Part shown: positions 1 through 9,965 of the stretch, piece by piece
Position numbering within the stretch: the stretch's first letter is position 1
Layout of the letters: each line of letters opens with the position of its first letter
Assembly: GCF_002799155.1 (NCBI RefSeq)
Contig: NZ_NERD01000002.1
Location: 3,892,501 to 3,956,500, forward strand
Reading direction: 5' to 3'
Source of the DNA: Stenotrophomonas maltophilia
Lineage (GTDB): Bacteria; Pseudomonadota; Gammaproteobacteria; Xanthomonadales; Xanthomonadaceae
DNA: 64,000 nt
Program-made: the position numbers and the translations under genes
Notes under the pieces: generated by a model
What the model saw: the letters and a program-made list of their open reading frames with translations, nothing else
Database searches by the model: none
Told to the model about the DNA's origin: nothing

Positions 1-1906
<1,906 letters not shown>

Positions 1907-1926
1907 GCCCCTGCGTTGACGAAGAA

Positions 1927-1962
1927 GGACGCGGCAGCCCAAGCTTGCCGCGTCCTTTTTTT
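1927..1962 (+). terminator. Rho-independent terminator of the M23 peptidase gene
   Basis: A perfect 10-bp stem, GGACGCGGCA (1927-1936) with TGCCGCGTCC (1946-1955), has a 9-nt loop and is followed by seven Ts. The next gene, anmK, begins about ten bases after the T tract, so it probably depends on read-through or on a promoter inside this region. Confidence 0.9.
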
Positions 1963-1971
1963 ATGCCTGCC

Positions 1972-3099
1972 ATGAACACGACTGCCGACGTTGACGCCCC
2001 CCTTTACCTTGGCCTGATGTCGGGCACCAGCGCCGATGGCATCGATGCCGCGCTGGTGCAGTTCCCCAGTGGCGGTGGCTGCCGCTTCGTGCACGGCCTG
2101 ACCGCCCGCTGGGAGCCGGTGCTACGTGCGCGGCTGGTGGCGCTGGGTGAAGGTGGACCGCTGGACTCGCTGGAGGAACTGGGCGAGCTGGATGCGCGGA
2201 TCGCGATCAACTTCGCCGACGCCGCCAACCAGCTGCTGGCCGAAGCCGGCGTGGACCGCAGCCAGGTGCGCGCGATCGGCTCGCATGGGCAGACCGTGCG
2301 CCACCGCCCGCTGGCCGACCCGGCGTTCACCGTACAACTGGGCGACGGCAACCGCATCGCCGAGCTGACCGGGATCACCACGGTGTCCGACTTCCGCCGC
2401 CGCGACGTGGCGGCCGGGGGCCATGGTGCGCCGCTGATGCCGGCCTTCCATCTGGGCATGCTGGGCACGGCCGATGAAGACCGCGCGGTGCTCAACCTGG
2501 GCGGCATCGCCAACCTGACCCTGATCCCGCGCGAGGGCGCGGTGCGTGGCTTCGATACCGGCCCGGCCAACGCGCTGATGGATGCCTGGTGCCAGCGCCA
2601 CACCGGCCGCACCTTCGATGCCGACGGCGCGTATGCCGCCAGTGGTGCGGTGGACGAGAGCCTGTTGGCCAGCTGGCGGTCCGACCCGTGGTTCACGCTT
2701 CCGCCGCCGAAGAGCACGGGCCGCGAACAGTTCCACCTGGCATGGGCCGAGGCGCATATGGACGAAGGCCAGTACGCCGCCGCCGATGTGCAGGCCACCC
2801 TGCTGGAGCTGACCGTGGCGACCGTAGTCGATGCGCTGCTGGCGCAGCAGCCGCAGACCCGGCGCCTGCTGGTCTGTGGCGGTGGCGTGCGCAACCAGCA
2901 GCTGATGAAGCGCCTGGCGGCGCGGCTGCCGGGAGTGCAGGTGGAGTCCAGCGCGGTGCACGGGCTGGACCCGGAGTACGTCGAGGCGATGGGCTTTGCC
3001 TGGCTGGCGCAGCGGACGATGGACGGGCTGGCCGGCAACCTGCCGAGCGTGACCGGGGCGAAAGGGCCGCGGATCCTGGGCGCGATCCACCTGGCGTGA
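1972..3099 (+). CDS. anmK: Anhydro-N-acetylmuramic acid kinase
   Basis: Phosphorylates and opens 1,6-anhydro-MurNAc to MurNAc-6-phosphate in cell-wall recycling. The 375-residue protein begins [36 protein letters not shown] is the ATP-binding signature of the family. GSHGQTVRH, the aspartate-containing [16 protein letters not shown] region and the [10 protein letters not shown] motif follow. The length is normal. Starts at 1945 (TTG) and 1963 (ATG) are also in frame, but both fall within the preceding terminator, so 1972 is preferred; no strong ribosome-binding site is visible. ampG lies downstream on the other strand. Confidence 0.95.
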   Translation: MNTTADVDAPLYLGLMSGTSADGIDAALVQFPSGGGCRFVHGLTARWEPVLRARLVALGEGGPLDSLEELGELDARIAINFADAANQLLAEAGVDRSQVRAIGSHGQTVRHRPLADPAFTVQLGDGNRIAELTGITTVSDFRRRDVAAGGHGAPLMPAFHLGMLGTADEDRAVLNLGGIANLTLIPREGAVRGFDTGPANALMDAWCQRHTGRTFDADGAYAASGAVDESLLASWRSDPWFTLPPPKSTGREQFHLAWAEAHMDEGQYAAADVQATLLELTVATVVDALLAQQPQTRRLLVCGGGVRNQQLMKRLAARLPGVQVESSAVHGLDPEYVEAMGFAWLAQRTMDGLAGNLPSVTGAKGPRILGAIHLA

Positions 3100-3108
3100 G
3101 GTGGTGCC

Positions 3109-3160
3109 ATCCGCGCATGGCGTGGATCTACCGGGAACGGCAGTCGAGCATGGCTCGACT
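3109..3160. repeat. Two tandem SMAG-like intergenic hairpins
   Basis: ATCCGCGC-ATG-GCGTGGAT (3109-3127) is followed by CTAC, which reads as GTAG on the minus strand and is the terminal tetranucleotide of SMAG repeats. A second perfect hairpin, AGTCGAGC-ATG-GCTCGACT, spans 3142-3160. They lie between the convergent anmK and 3172-3402 genes. The SMAG identification is from memory of the repeat family. Confidence 0.7.
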
Positions 3161-3171
3161 CCCCAAAGGCG

Positions 3172-3402
3172 CTAATCGAAGCCCTGTCCTGCGGGCAGGG
3201 CCTGCAGGGCGGCGATGGCGTCGGAGAGCGCGTCCACTTCGGGATCGCCGAAGCCGGAGCGGACCTCCAGTTCGCTACTGAACAGGCCCTGCTCCAGCAA
3301 GGCGGCGCAGGTCTGTTCGTGGGTCCAGCCGCGGGCAACCGCGACGCGTCGGATACGTTCCAGCAGCAGCGGGTCCAGGTCCCGCAGCACAACATCGGCC
3401 AT
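3172..3402 (-). CDS. Small ribbon-helix-helix-like protein of unknown function
   Basis: A 76-residue protein beginning MADVVLRDLDPLLLERIRRVAVARG. The short beta strand followed by two helices (about residues 1-42), including LLLERIRRVA and HEQTCAALLEQGL, resembles FitA/Arc-type antitoxin DNA-binding domains. The tail is acidic and ends FGDPEVDALSDAIAALQAL. No toxin gene lies next to it. The start is supported by GGGGAAG upstream. The fold is inferred from pattern only, and the target is unknown. Confidence 0.6.
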   Translation of the reverse strand: MADVVLRDLDPLLLERIRRVAVARGWTHEQTCAALLEQGLFSSELEVRSGFGDPEVDALSDAIAALQALPAGQGFD

Positions 3403-3480
3403 GCTCACTTCCCCGTTCGCAGGGCACCGCCCCCTCGGCGCGTCGGGGGCGATGATCCCGCAGTCGGGGCGGGCAGGCAA

Positions 3481-4782
3481 TCAGGTGACCGGCGGCCCGC
3501 GGTCGGTGATCCGCGGCCACAGCCACGCCAGCAGCAGCAGGGTCGGCACCACGGTGATCGAGCTGAGGATGAAGAACGTGCTGTAGGACGTGGCTTCGAC
3601 GATATAACCGGAGACACCGCCGACGAACTTGCCCGGCAGGTTGGCCAGCGAGACCAGCAGCGCGTATTGGGTGGCGGTGAAGTTGCGGTCGGTCAGCGAC
3701 GACATGAAGGCGACCAGCACGGTGCCGGCAAAGCCCTGGAACAGGTTGTCGGCACTGAGCGCGGCATAGAACGCCCACAGCTTGCCCGGATTGTGCGCCA
3801 TCAGCAGGAAGGCGAGATTGGACAGCGCCACGCCCAGTGCGGCCACCAGCAGCATGCGGCGGAAGCCGAACGCGGCTACCGCGATGCCGCCCAGGAACGC
3901 GCCGCCGATTCCCATCCACACGCCGAACAGCTTGGACACGGTGGCGATGTCGGCCTTGTCGAACCCCGAATCGAGATAGAACGGCCCGGCCATCACACCG
4001 ATCACCTGATCGGGGAACTTGAACAGGCCGACGAAGGCCAGCAGCACCAGCGCCAGCGCCACGCCATTGCGGCTGAAGAAGCTGGAGATGGGCTGGACGA
4101 ATGCTTCGGCGATATCGATGCGGCGCTGCACGGCGATGGCCGGGCGCTCCGGTTCGGCGCACAGCAGGGTGGTGACGATCGGCAGCAGCATCAGCGCTGC
4201 CATCGCCAGATAGGCGACGATCCAGCCTTCGAACTGCGCCAGGTACAGCGCGCCAGCACCGGCCAGGATCAGGCCGATCCGGTAACCCAGCGTATAGGTG
4301 GCCGCCAGCGCCGCCTGGGCGGCCTGCGGTGCGATCTCGATGCGATAGGCATCGACGGCGGAGTCCTGGGTGGCACCGGCGAACGACGCCACCAGCACCC
4401 ACATCACCAGTGGCCAGACACCCTCCTCCGGCCGCACGAAGGCCAGCGCGACCAGGCCAACCAGCACCAGCACCTGCGACACCAGCAGCCACGAACGGCG
4501 GCGGCCGAGCCCGCCCAGCAGCGGAAAGGCATAGCGGTCCAGCAGCGGTGCCCACAGGAACTTGAGCAGGTAGAAGAAGCTGGCCAGGCTGATCAGGCCG
4601 ATGCTGCCCAGGTCCAGGCCGACGTCTCGCAGGCGCGTGGACAGCGTCTGCGAAGCGATCAGCAGGAACGGCAGGCCGCTGCCGAACCCGAGCATGGCCA
4701 TGGTCAGCGCCGACGGGGTACCAAAGGCGCGCTTGATGCCTGCCCAGCCCTTGTAGCTGACCGGCGTGGCGGCCTCGGTCAC
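3481..4782 (-). CDS. ampG: AmpG-type muropeptide permease (MFS)
   Basis: Inner-membrane proton-linked importer of GlcNAc-anhydroMurNAc muropeptides in wall recycling; in this group of bacteria it also feeds the AmpR induction signal for beta-lactamases. The 433 residues are almost entirely hydrophobic and fit 12 or more membrane segments. Motifs seen are GFGSGLPFLLI at residues 32-42, FYLLKFLWAPLLDRY near residue 75, and RIGLILAGAGALY. The start codon overlaps the xthA stop (ATGA), so the two are probably co-transcribed. Its proximity to anmK supports the recycling role. Confidence 0.93.
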   Translation of the reverse strand: MTEAATPVSYKGWAGIKRAFGTPSALTMAMLGFGSGLPFLLIASQTLSTRLRDVGLDLGSIGLISLASFFYLLKFLWAPLLDRYAFPLLGGLGRRRSWLLVSQVLVLVGLVALAFVRPEEGVWPLVMWVLVASFAGATQDSAVDAYRIEIAPQAAQAALAATYTLGYRIGLILAGAGALYLAQFEGWIVAYLAMAALMLLPIVTTLLCAEPERPAIAVQRRIDIAEAFVQPISSFFSRNGVALALVLLAFVGLFKFPDQVIGVMAGPFYLDSGFDKADIATVSKLFGVWMGIGGAFLGGIAVAAFGFRRMLLVAALGVALSNLAFLLMAHNPGKLWAFYAALSADNLFQGFAGTVLVAFMSSLTDRNFTATQYALLVSLANLPGKFVGGVSGYIVEATSYSTFFILSSITVVPTLLLLAWLWPRITDRGPPVT

Positions 4783-5585
4783 AGGTCGTAGTCCACGGTG
4801 AACGGCGCGTGGTCGGAGAAGCGCTCGTCGCGGTAGATCGAGCAGCTGCGCAGGCGGTCACGCAGGCCCGGGGTGATGAACTGGTAATCGATGCGCCAAC
4901 CGACATTGTTGGCGCGGGCGGCGCCACGGTTGCTCCACCAGGTGTAGTCCTCGCCGGTGGGGTTGAGCAGGCGGTAGGCATCGGCCCAGCCGCGGCCAGC
5001 GGCGACATCGGTCGCCTGGCCGTGGTCGGCGCACAGGGCGTTGAGCCAGTCACGCTCCTCCGGCAGGCAGCCGGAATTCTTCTGATTGGACTTCCAGTTC
5101 TTGATGTCCAGCGCCGAACGCACGATGTTCCAGTCGCCGCACAGCACGTAGTCGCGACCGCTGCGCGCCCACTCCTCGAGGATCGGCCGCAGCCATTCCA
5201 TCACTTCGAACTTGAAGCCCTGGCGCAGGTCGCCCGAGCTGCCGGACGGAATATAGAAGGAGACCACGCTGAGGTTGCCGTAGCGGGCCTCGATGTAGCG
5301 GCCTTCGTCGTCGAACGGGGCCCAGCCCAGCGAGGTGATGACTTGGTCCGGCTCGCGCTTGCTGTAGATCGCCACGCCGCTGTAGCCCTTCTTGGTGATG
5401 GCGTCGCGGTAGAAACAGTGGTGGCCATCGGGGCGGAACATCGGGTCGGTCAGCTGGTCTTCCTGGGCCTTGGTTTCCTGGATGCACAGGACGTCGGCGT
5501 CCTGGGCACGGAACCAGTCGAGGAAGCCCTTGGTCGCGGCGGAACGGATGCCATTGGCGTTGAAACTGATGATGCGAAAAGTCAC
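4779..5585 (-). CDS. xthA: Exodeoxyribonuclease III with phage-altered 5' end
   Basis: DNA-repair nuclease (AP endonuclease and 3'-5' exonuclease) of the EEP family, 268 residues. Visible motifs are SFNANGIRSA near the N terminus, the metal-binding CIQETKAQ, the catalytic GDWNIV region, and the C-terminal SDHAPFTVDYDL. The gene now starts at a GTG (5585) with codons GTG ACT TTT before CGC ATC ATC AGT TTC. The sequence CGCATCATCAGTTT is the prophage core site, and the native start, ATG followed directly by CGC, lies at 47161. The lysogen protein would therefore carry MTFRIIS in place of MRIIS. Only a weak AGG-type ribosome-binding site precedes the new start. Confidence 0.93.
   Translation of the reverse strand: MTFRIISFNANGIRSAATKGFLDWFRAQDADVLCIQETKAQEDQLTDPMFRPDGHHCFYRDAITKKGYSGVAIYSKREPDQVITSLGWAPFDDEGRYIEARYGNLSVVSFYIPSGSSGDLRQGFKFEVMEWLRPILEEWARSGRDYVLCGDWNIVRSALDIKNWKSNQKNSGCLPEERDWLNALCADHGQATDVAAGRGWADAYRLLNPTGEDYTWWSNRGAARANNVGWRIDYQFITPGLRDRLRSCSIYRDERFSDHAPFTVDYDL
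5563..5576. repeat. attL core inside xthA codons 4-8
   Basis: AAACTGATGATGCG is identical to 47145-47158. On the minus strand it encodes the xthA codons CGC ATC ATC AGT TT. It is the only convincing direct repeat I found lying outside the arm sites at both ends. Crossover inside it keeps xthA in frame. Confidence 0.85.
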
Positions 5586-5632
5586 AGTAACCTATTGTTC
5601 TTAAAGGAGGTCTATGGAGCTTCGTGCCTTCC

Positions 5633-5675
5633 GTACCAACACCAGTACCAACTATTTCAGGCGCTGCGTACCAAC
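5633..5675. promoter_or_regulatory. Left integrase arm-type sites
   Basis: GTACCAAC occurs three times in the same orientation, at 5633-5640, 5645-5652 and 5668-5675, just inside the left core. Matching copies lie inside the right end (ATACCAAC 46994-47001, GTACCAAC 47006-47013). This is the expected layout of arm-binding sites for a tyrosine integrase; binding is inferred. Confidence 0.65.
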
Positions 5676-6073
5676 ACAATTGCGCCCGCAAGACTACGTC
5701 TCACAGATCCACATTGCCATACGGTAAGGCCCGCCCGGGTTCTCTGCGGTCCAGCTGCACCGCGCTGTGTCGATTCCAAGCGGGCATTAGCGAAGGGCAC
5801 CTTGCCTAAGTGTTTGCCTAACCTGAAAAAATCTACTTTTGCTCCACGATGCATACTGAATGGAAGCTGAACTAAACAAGCCAATGTCGCAGCGGCTGAG
5901 ACCACAACATGTAGGAAGAGGCGATCCTCAACCACAACATCTTGGGAGTTTCAGTGGATAAGCCTGTGGATATCCGCCGAATAGAAGGCATCCTTGGCGG
6001 CTTGCGAAGCCATCTTCCCATGGGAATAATTCGTCCACGGAAGGGCCATAGGCCCCATCCAAAAGAAAACACG
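5676..6073. other. Non-coding left phage end with short repeats
   Basis: No convincing gene on either strand. ACCACAACAT is directly repeated at 5901-5910 and 5931-5940 with a 30-bp period. Near 5953-5973 the sequence reads gtggataagcctgtggat, two copies resembling half-conserved DnaA boxes. The base composition is less GC-rich than the neighbouring genes. The stretch separates the lysogen xthA start from the NYN gene and must hold any promoter for xthA. Confidence 0.4.
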
Positions 6074-6132
6074 GCCGTTTGCAGGTGACATATAAGAGAG
6101 GCTCGACCTCCACCTGCAACCGGCTTTTTTTT
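6074..6132 (+). terminator. Strong terminator-like hairpin at the left phage end
   Basis: A 14-bp stem with one mismatch, GCCGTTTGCAGGTG (6074-6087) against CACCTGCAACCGGC (6111-6124), has a 23-nt loop and is followed by eight Ts. It ends 20 bp before the GTG of the NYN gene. No protein gene precedes it on this strand, so it may end a small RNA or block host read-through. Confidence 0.6.
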
Positions 6133-6152
6133 GCCCAAAGGAAGGGGATACC

Positions 6153-6851
6153 GTGGGTAAGAGGTACGCGCTGCTATTGGATGCGGGGTTCGTCAAGCGC
6201 AAGATCAAGCGAGATCTTGGCGGAGTGACGGCTTCGAACATTGAGCGGTTGGTCGCCTCTATTCGCAAGCATGAAGCTGTATCGGGATTTGAACTTCACC
6301 GCATCTACTACTACGACGCAGCTCCCTTGGGTCGATCAGTCGATCACCCGCTCACGGGAGAATCAATCGAGTACGGCAGTACAGATGTGTTCAACGAGAA
6401 CGTAGCGCTGCTCAAAGAGGTAGCGAAGCTACCGCACTTTGCTCTCCGCAAAGGAGAGTGTACGCACGACGGCTGGAGCGCCCAGTTCAAAAAATTGAAG
6501 CGTTCAGCGGCGAGGTTCGATTCTGAAAACAGCACGCTGCAAGTTCGCCCAACCGACTTGAAGCCGGTGATACGTCAGAAGGGCGTCGACATGCGAATCG
6601 GCATGGATATCGCCGCCTTAACCCTGAAGAAGCATGTCGACGTGATCGCGATGGTTACGGCAGACAGCGATTTCGTGCCGGCTATGAAGTTTGCTAGACG
6701 CGAGGGCGCGCAGCTCCACCTCTTCACCCTCGCGCATGGGGTGAAGGAAGAGATGTCCGAGAATTGCGACCTTTTGATTCCGGCCAGTGCACGATCGTTG
6801 GTGGATCTGCTACCCGTTGATCCTTCGGCGACAACCCCACAGGCTTGCTGA
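6153..6851 (+). CDS. NYN-domain (PIN-like) putative ribonuclease
   Basis: A 232-residue protein of the LabA/DUF88 NYN group, which uses clustered aspartates to bind metal for RNA cleavage. Visible residues are D10 in ALLLDAGF, D146 in GVDMRIGMD, D152, and D171/D173 in TADSDF, matching the family's acidic set. GTG start at 6153 with AAAGGAAGGGG upstream. It is the outermost left phage gene, on the opposite strand to the late operon, and stands alone, as expected of a moron or lysogenic-conversion gene. The base composition is lower in GC than the late genes. A role in host RNA decay or phage exclusion is conjecture. Confidence 0.8.
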   Translation: MGKRYALLLDAGFVKRKIKRDLGGVTASNIERLVASIRKHEAVSGFELHRIYYYDAAPLGRSVDHPLTGESIEYGSTDVFNENVALLKEVAKLPHFALRKGECTHDGWSAQFKKLKRSAARFDSENSTLQVRPTDLKPVIRQKGVDMRIGMDIAALTLKKHVDVIAMVTADSDFVPAMKFARREGAQLHLFTLAHGVKEEMSENCDLLIPASARSLVDLLPVDPSATTPQAC

Positions 6852-6892
6852 AGAACCGCGTCCCGCCGACCGAACGTCGCCTGGTCCTGGCC

Positions 6893-7249
6893 CTACCCCA
6901 TCCAGCCGAACGGCGGTTTCAGGTCGGCCTTGGCCAGCCGGTTGCCGCGGACCCTCTCCTGCCAGGCCAAGATGGCGGCCACATCCTCCCGCAGCCTGGC
7001 CTCGTGCCTGGTCACCCACAGCTCGGCCCCCGCGCGGCCCTGCTCGTAGCTGCTGCACACGCGGAACGGACCGCCCGGGCCATGCCGGTGCCGGTCCAGC
7101 GAGGCAATCCAGATGCCGTCGTTCACCCGACGGATCATGGCCACCACCCACACGCTGTGGCAGGCGACCACGGTCAACGGGTCATCGGGGAGGCTGGCAG
7201 ACCGGGTCGTCCAGCGAAAGTCAGGGGGGAGCGTCATGGCCGGCAGCAT
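6893..7249 (-). CDS. Unknown phage-borne protein
   Basis: 118 residues; no family recognised. The sequence has RWTTRSASLPDDPLTVVACHSVWVV near the start and IASLDRHRHGPGGPFRVC in the middle, then a helical stretch (LREDVAAILAWQERVRGN), and ends PPFGWMG. The start could be ATG 7249 or ATG 7237; neither has a good ribosome-binding site. It lies downstream of the SRAP gene on the same strand, with a 270-bp gap that contains a TTGAC-N6-GTCAA palindrome (7337-7352) but no other gene that I can see. Confidence 0.55.
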   Translation of the reverse strand: MLPAMTLPPDFRWTTRSASLPDDPLTVVACHSVWVVAMIRRVNDGIWIASLDRHRHGPGGPFRVCSSYEQGRAGAELWVTRHEARLREDVAAILAWQERVRGNRLAKADLKPPFGWMG

Positions 7250-7519
7250 ACGGCCAGTCGTCTCAAGGGCCGCGATCGCGTTGGCGTCCTGCCTGAATCG
7301 TTAGGGGATGGAGTTGTTAAGCGCTGCACCGGCGATTTGACGAAATGGTCAATTTGGCCGAATTGCAGGGCAGAGCCTGGCTCGACTCTGTGCCGGCGCG
7401 GCGCTGCTCACGCGCCCCCGGGTTGAGCTGCCATAGGCCCCGAGTCCGGCATGGCCAGCATGCTCGTCCCGCCTCACCAGTGCCATAGGGCAACTGCGCG
7501 CGGCAGGATCGGTAGTTCC

Positions 7520-8452
7520 CTACGCCGCCAGCCGATGCTCGTAGAACGGGTGCCGCTTGTCGTCGAAGATCCGGTACAGGCTGACCAGGTCAGCGGGGTC
7601 CGGGTTGAGCCACGCTTCGACGTGCTCGGGCTTGATGTTGATGATGGTCCGGTCGTGGCCGGCGGCAGCCACCTCGGGCTCGGGGTCGTCGGTGATGGCA
7701 GCGAACGACAGCAGATCCGGCTCTTTGCCGGCCGGGTCCTTCCAGTGCGACCACAGGCACGCGACCAGCATCGGCTCGCCCGTGCGCGGGGTGAACTGCA
7801 CCACCTGGTTCTTCCCGTCCGGCCCCTCGACGTTCTCGTAGAACGTGTCGACCACCATCAGGCCGTGGGTGTGTCCGAACGCCGGCGCCCAGAACTTCTC
7901 CAGGCTGTCGCGGCGGGCGTTGTAGGTGCCGGGGAAGCGCTGGTCGTAGTTGGCCGGCTTCCCGGCCAGGCGGCACTGGTAGCGCATCGGCTTGATGACC
8001 AGCTTCCCGCCCTCGGAGATGATCACCGGGGCGTAGACGCCGGGGAAGATGCGGCTGTCGCGGTCCTTCGGCTCAACGCGCTGCAGGTCCGCCAGCCGTG
8101 CCTTGGCCCGCTCGATCTTGTTGCCGGCGATCCGCACATCCTCCCGAGCCTTCTTCGTCTCCTTCACCTGCAGCGCGCGCTCAGCGTCGGCCAGCCGCTT
8201 GCGGTTGGCGAACAGCTCCTGCTCCAGGATGGTGGCCTCGGCCCTGTTCCATTGCTCGATCTCGGCCCACACCGCCAGCTCCGCCGGGCTAGCGCCAGCC
8301 CGGAAGGCGTCATCCATGGCCTTCGGCGTCTTGGGCCGCTTCTTGCCCGGGTCATGCGCGTAGAGCGCGGCGAACTCCTGCAGCGACAGGGTGGCGCCGG
8401 TCATCCGGACCAGCTTCTGATAGGCGGCGGTGATCTGGGCGGAATAGCACAT
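7520..8452 (-). CDS. SRAP-domain protein (HMCES/YedK family)
   Basis: The family forms a covalent bond between Cys2 and abasic sites in single-stranded DNA. The protein begins MCYSAQITAAY, so Cys2 is present after Met removal. The core motif YNARRDSLEKFW, the glutamate in VVDTFYENVEG, and the histidine in AGHDRTIINI correspond to the known active-site set. Residues about 60-125 form a long charged helical insertion (coiled coil) between the N-terminal Cys and the core, so the protein has 310 residues against about 220 in YedK. It is a phage-borne copy in the accessory region. Confidence 0.88.
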   Translation of the reverse strand: MCYSAQITAAYQKLVRMTGATLSLQEFAALYAHDPGKKRPKTPKAMDDAFRAGASPAELAVWAEIEQWNRAEATILEQELFANRKRLADAERALQVKETKKAREDVRIAGNKIERAKARLADLQRVEPKDRDSRIFPGVYAPVIISEGGKLVIKPMRYQCRLAGKPANYDQRFPGTYNARRDSLEKFWAPAFGHTHGLMVVDTFYENVEGPDGKNQVVQFTPRTGEPMLVACLWSHWKDPAGKEPDLLSFAAITDDPEPEVAAAGHDRTIINIKPEHVEAWLNPDPADLVSLYRIFDDKRHPFYEHRLAA

Positions 8453-8515
8453 GGGCGCAATCTGGCCGCAGCCACCGTCGTGGCGGCGTGAGGAAGCCCA
8501 GCGTCAAAAGAGGCG

Positions 8516-8746
8516 CTATGGCCAGTTAACGGCCATCCACGTCCCGGCCGCCGAAAACCCTGCCTCCCGCGCTGCCATAACGCAATCAAAGCTATCGACG
8601 AGTTCCTCCTCTACGAGAAGTGTGCTGCCATGTTCAACTCGAAAGCTGGCTGCAATTGAACCATCGGTCACAACATTGACTGTTATTTCGCAACCTCTCC
8701 GTACGTCATGGAAGGCCTCAAAACTGAAACGATCATTCATGCCCAT
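8516..8746 (-). CDS. Small hypothetical phage protein
   Basis: 74-76 residues (ATG 8746 or 8740; a GGAG site fits 8740 better). It contains SFEAFHDVRRGCEITVNVVTDG and ends GFSAAGTWMAVNWP, and is mostly beta-type and soluble. It lies between SRAP and the end of the tail operon on the same strand. No family recognised. Confidence 0.55.
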   Translation of the reverse strand: MGMNDRFSFEAFHDVRRGCEITVNVVTDGSIAASFRVEHGSTLLVEEELVDSFDCVMAAREAGFSAAGTWMAVNWP

Positions 8747-8884
8747 CTACTCCACTAAGAAGTGATATGAGCATTTCACCTTCCACACCAATTTTCCACG
8801 TCGACTATTTCTGAACCGGCAAAACCATCAGCACCCCGCTCTCACGCCGACACCGCCGCAAACTCGTTTGCAGGGGACAGCCCC

Positions 8885-9265
8885 TCAAGCGGTCGGTCCG
8901 GGATCCACCGGGGGCAGCTGTGCCGCGCCTGATGGTGGCTGCAGGCTCGCAAGATAGACGGCATCGGTCGCTGCCTTGATCATCGCCATGAGCTTCCACC
9001 CAGGTTCAGTGCTTTCTTCACCGGTCAGCGGGTTGGTGATGACGTATGTCATTGCTAACAGGTCACTGATCTTTGCGGGAAGGACGCCCAGAAAGGTGCG
9101 CTCCAACACCGTGCCGTCTGCCTGTGTGGTCAGCTTCTCGAAGTGGAATGTTACGGGGCCATCGTTGGTGTACGGGTTCCAGTCGATGCCTATGCGCGGC
9201 GCAATTGCTTCCACCCGAGTTCCGAAGGCCGCGCTCTCGCTTATCAACGCCATGTTGGTCTCCAT
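8885..9265 (-). CDS. Last gene of the tail-tip operon, unknown function
   Basis: 126 residues, beginning METNMALISESAAFGTRVEAIAPR and ending in a proline-rich tail (PPSGAAQLPPVDPGPTA). The start lies one base after the preceding stop (TGACATG), so it is translated with the fibre genes. The sequence predicts beta strands at the start and a helix near TEPGWKLMAMIKAATDAV. It may be a tail-fibre accessory or assembly protein; this comes from position only. A pair of short stem-loops just downstream (about 8865-8885) may end the operon. Confidence 0.6.
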   Translation of the reverse strand: METNMALISESAAFGTRVEAIAPRIGIDWNPYTNDGPVTFHFEKLTTQADGTVLERTFLGVLPAKISDLLAMTYVITNPLTGEESTEPGWKLMAMIKAATDAVYLASLQPPSGAAQLPPVDPGPTA

Positions 9266-9266
9266 G

Positions 9267-9965
9267 TCAGTACCCCGCCACGTTTACGGTCATGATGTGC
9301 ATCTGGCTGCTAATCGCCCGCGGCGCCGGATTGCCAAAGAATGCATATGTCCCCTCCCCAGTCGTCCCTTGGGCGACCGTGTAGCCGTTTCCGTTTGATG
9401 TAAGCAAGCCAGCGAAGCAAGCCCACTGCCAATCCGCGCTAGGCGAGGCTTGCACGCCGGTCCAGCGAAAGCCCGGCACGGTGATGATCTGCGCGTAGGT
9501 GCCTGGACCTAAGTTCACGTCTGCGGACGGCGTAGAGCCCACCAGGGTGCGAGCATCCACCACGCGCATGTACCGGTTCTGCGAGTCGAAAACAACGCGT
9601 TCCTGGGCGTCGAACACCTGCAATCCGAAGCCCGGGCCGGACCGGACGGGAGGTCGGTCAAACACGAATACCTCAATTGTGTCGCCGACTGCAGCACCGC
9701 CTCCATGCACGCTGATCCAGCCGAACTCCCACCCCCCGCTCACCTGGCGCGCACGACTCACGGTGAATGGTTTGCTGCAGCGCGCGGCCACCAATGGTCT
9801 GTCGCCGGTGACGGTCAGGAAGGCTTGGTTTCCGAAGCCTCCTGTGACCGGCCCTGCTGCAGTCTGGAAGGTCAGCGTGTGCTTTGAAATGAAGGCGTAG
9901 TTGAAGAAATTTTCGTCGATGATGACGTTGTCATTGTTGTTGATGAACTGGAACCCGGCAGGCAT
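9267..9965 (-). CDS. Tail-tip or tail-fibre structural protein
   Basis: 232 residues, beginning MPAGFQFINNNDNVIIDENFFNYAF. The start at 9965 is fixed by an ATGA overlap with the previous gene. The body is beta-rich with LTVTGDRPLVAARCSKPFTV and many glycine and aromatic residues, as expected of a trimeric tip or fibre. The N-terminal motif MPxGxQ followed by a short strand is shared with the neighbouring 87-residue protein. It probably contacts the cell surface. The exact role is inferred from position after the DUF1983-type fibre protein. Confidence 0.65.
   Translation of the reverse strand: MPAGFQFINNNDNVIIDENFFNYAFISKHTLTFQTAAGPVTGGFGNQAFLTVTGDRPLVAARCSKPFTVSRARQVSGGWEFGWISVHGGGAAVGDTIEVFVFDRPPVRSGPGFGLQVFDAQERVVFDSQNRYMRVVDARTLVGSTPSADVNLGPGTYAQIITVPGFRWTGVQASPSADWQWACFAGLLTSNGNGYTVAQGTTGEGTYAFFGNPAPRAISSQMHIMTVNVAGY

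Noticed and set aside
1945..1971. TTG 1945 or ATG 1963 as anmK start
   Set aside because: Both fall in the terminator of the preceding gene; the family usually starts a few residues before LGLMSGTS.
5581..5680. GTACCAAC repeats as the att core
   Set aside because: They occur several times inside each phage end and are all in the same orientation, as arm sites do; they do not mark the host-phage junction, whereas the 14-bp core does.
5563..5700. A tRNA gene as attachment site
   Set aside because: P4-type integrases often use tRNA genes, but neither end shows tRNA-like arms; the shared core lies in xthA codons.
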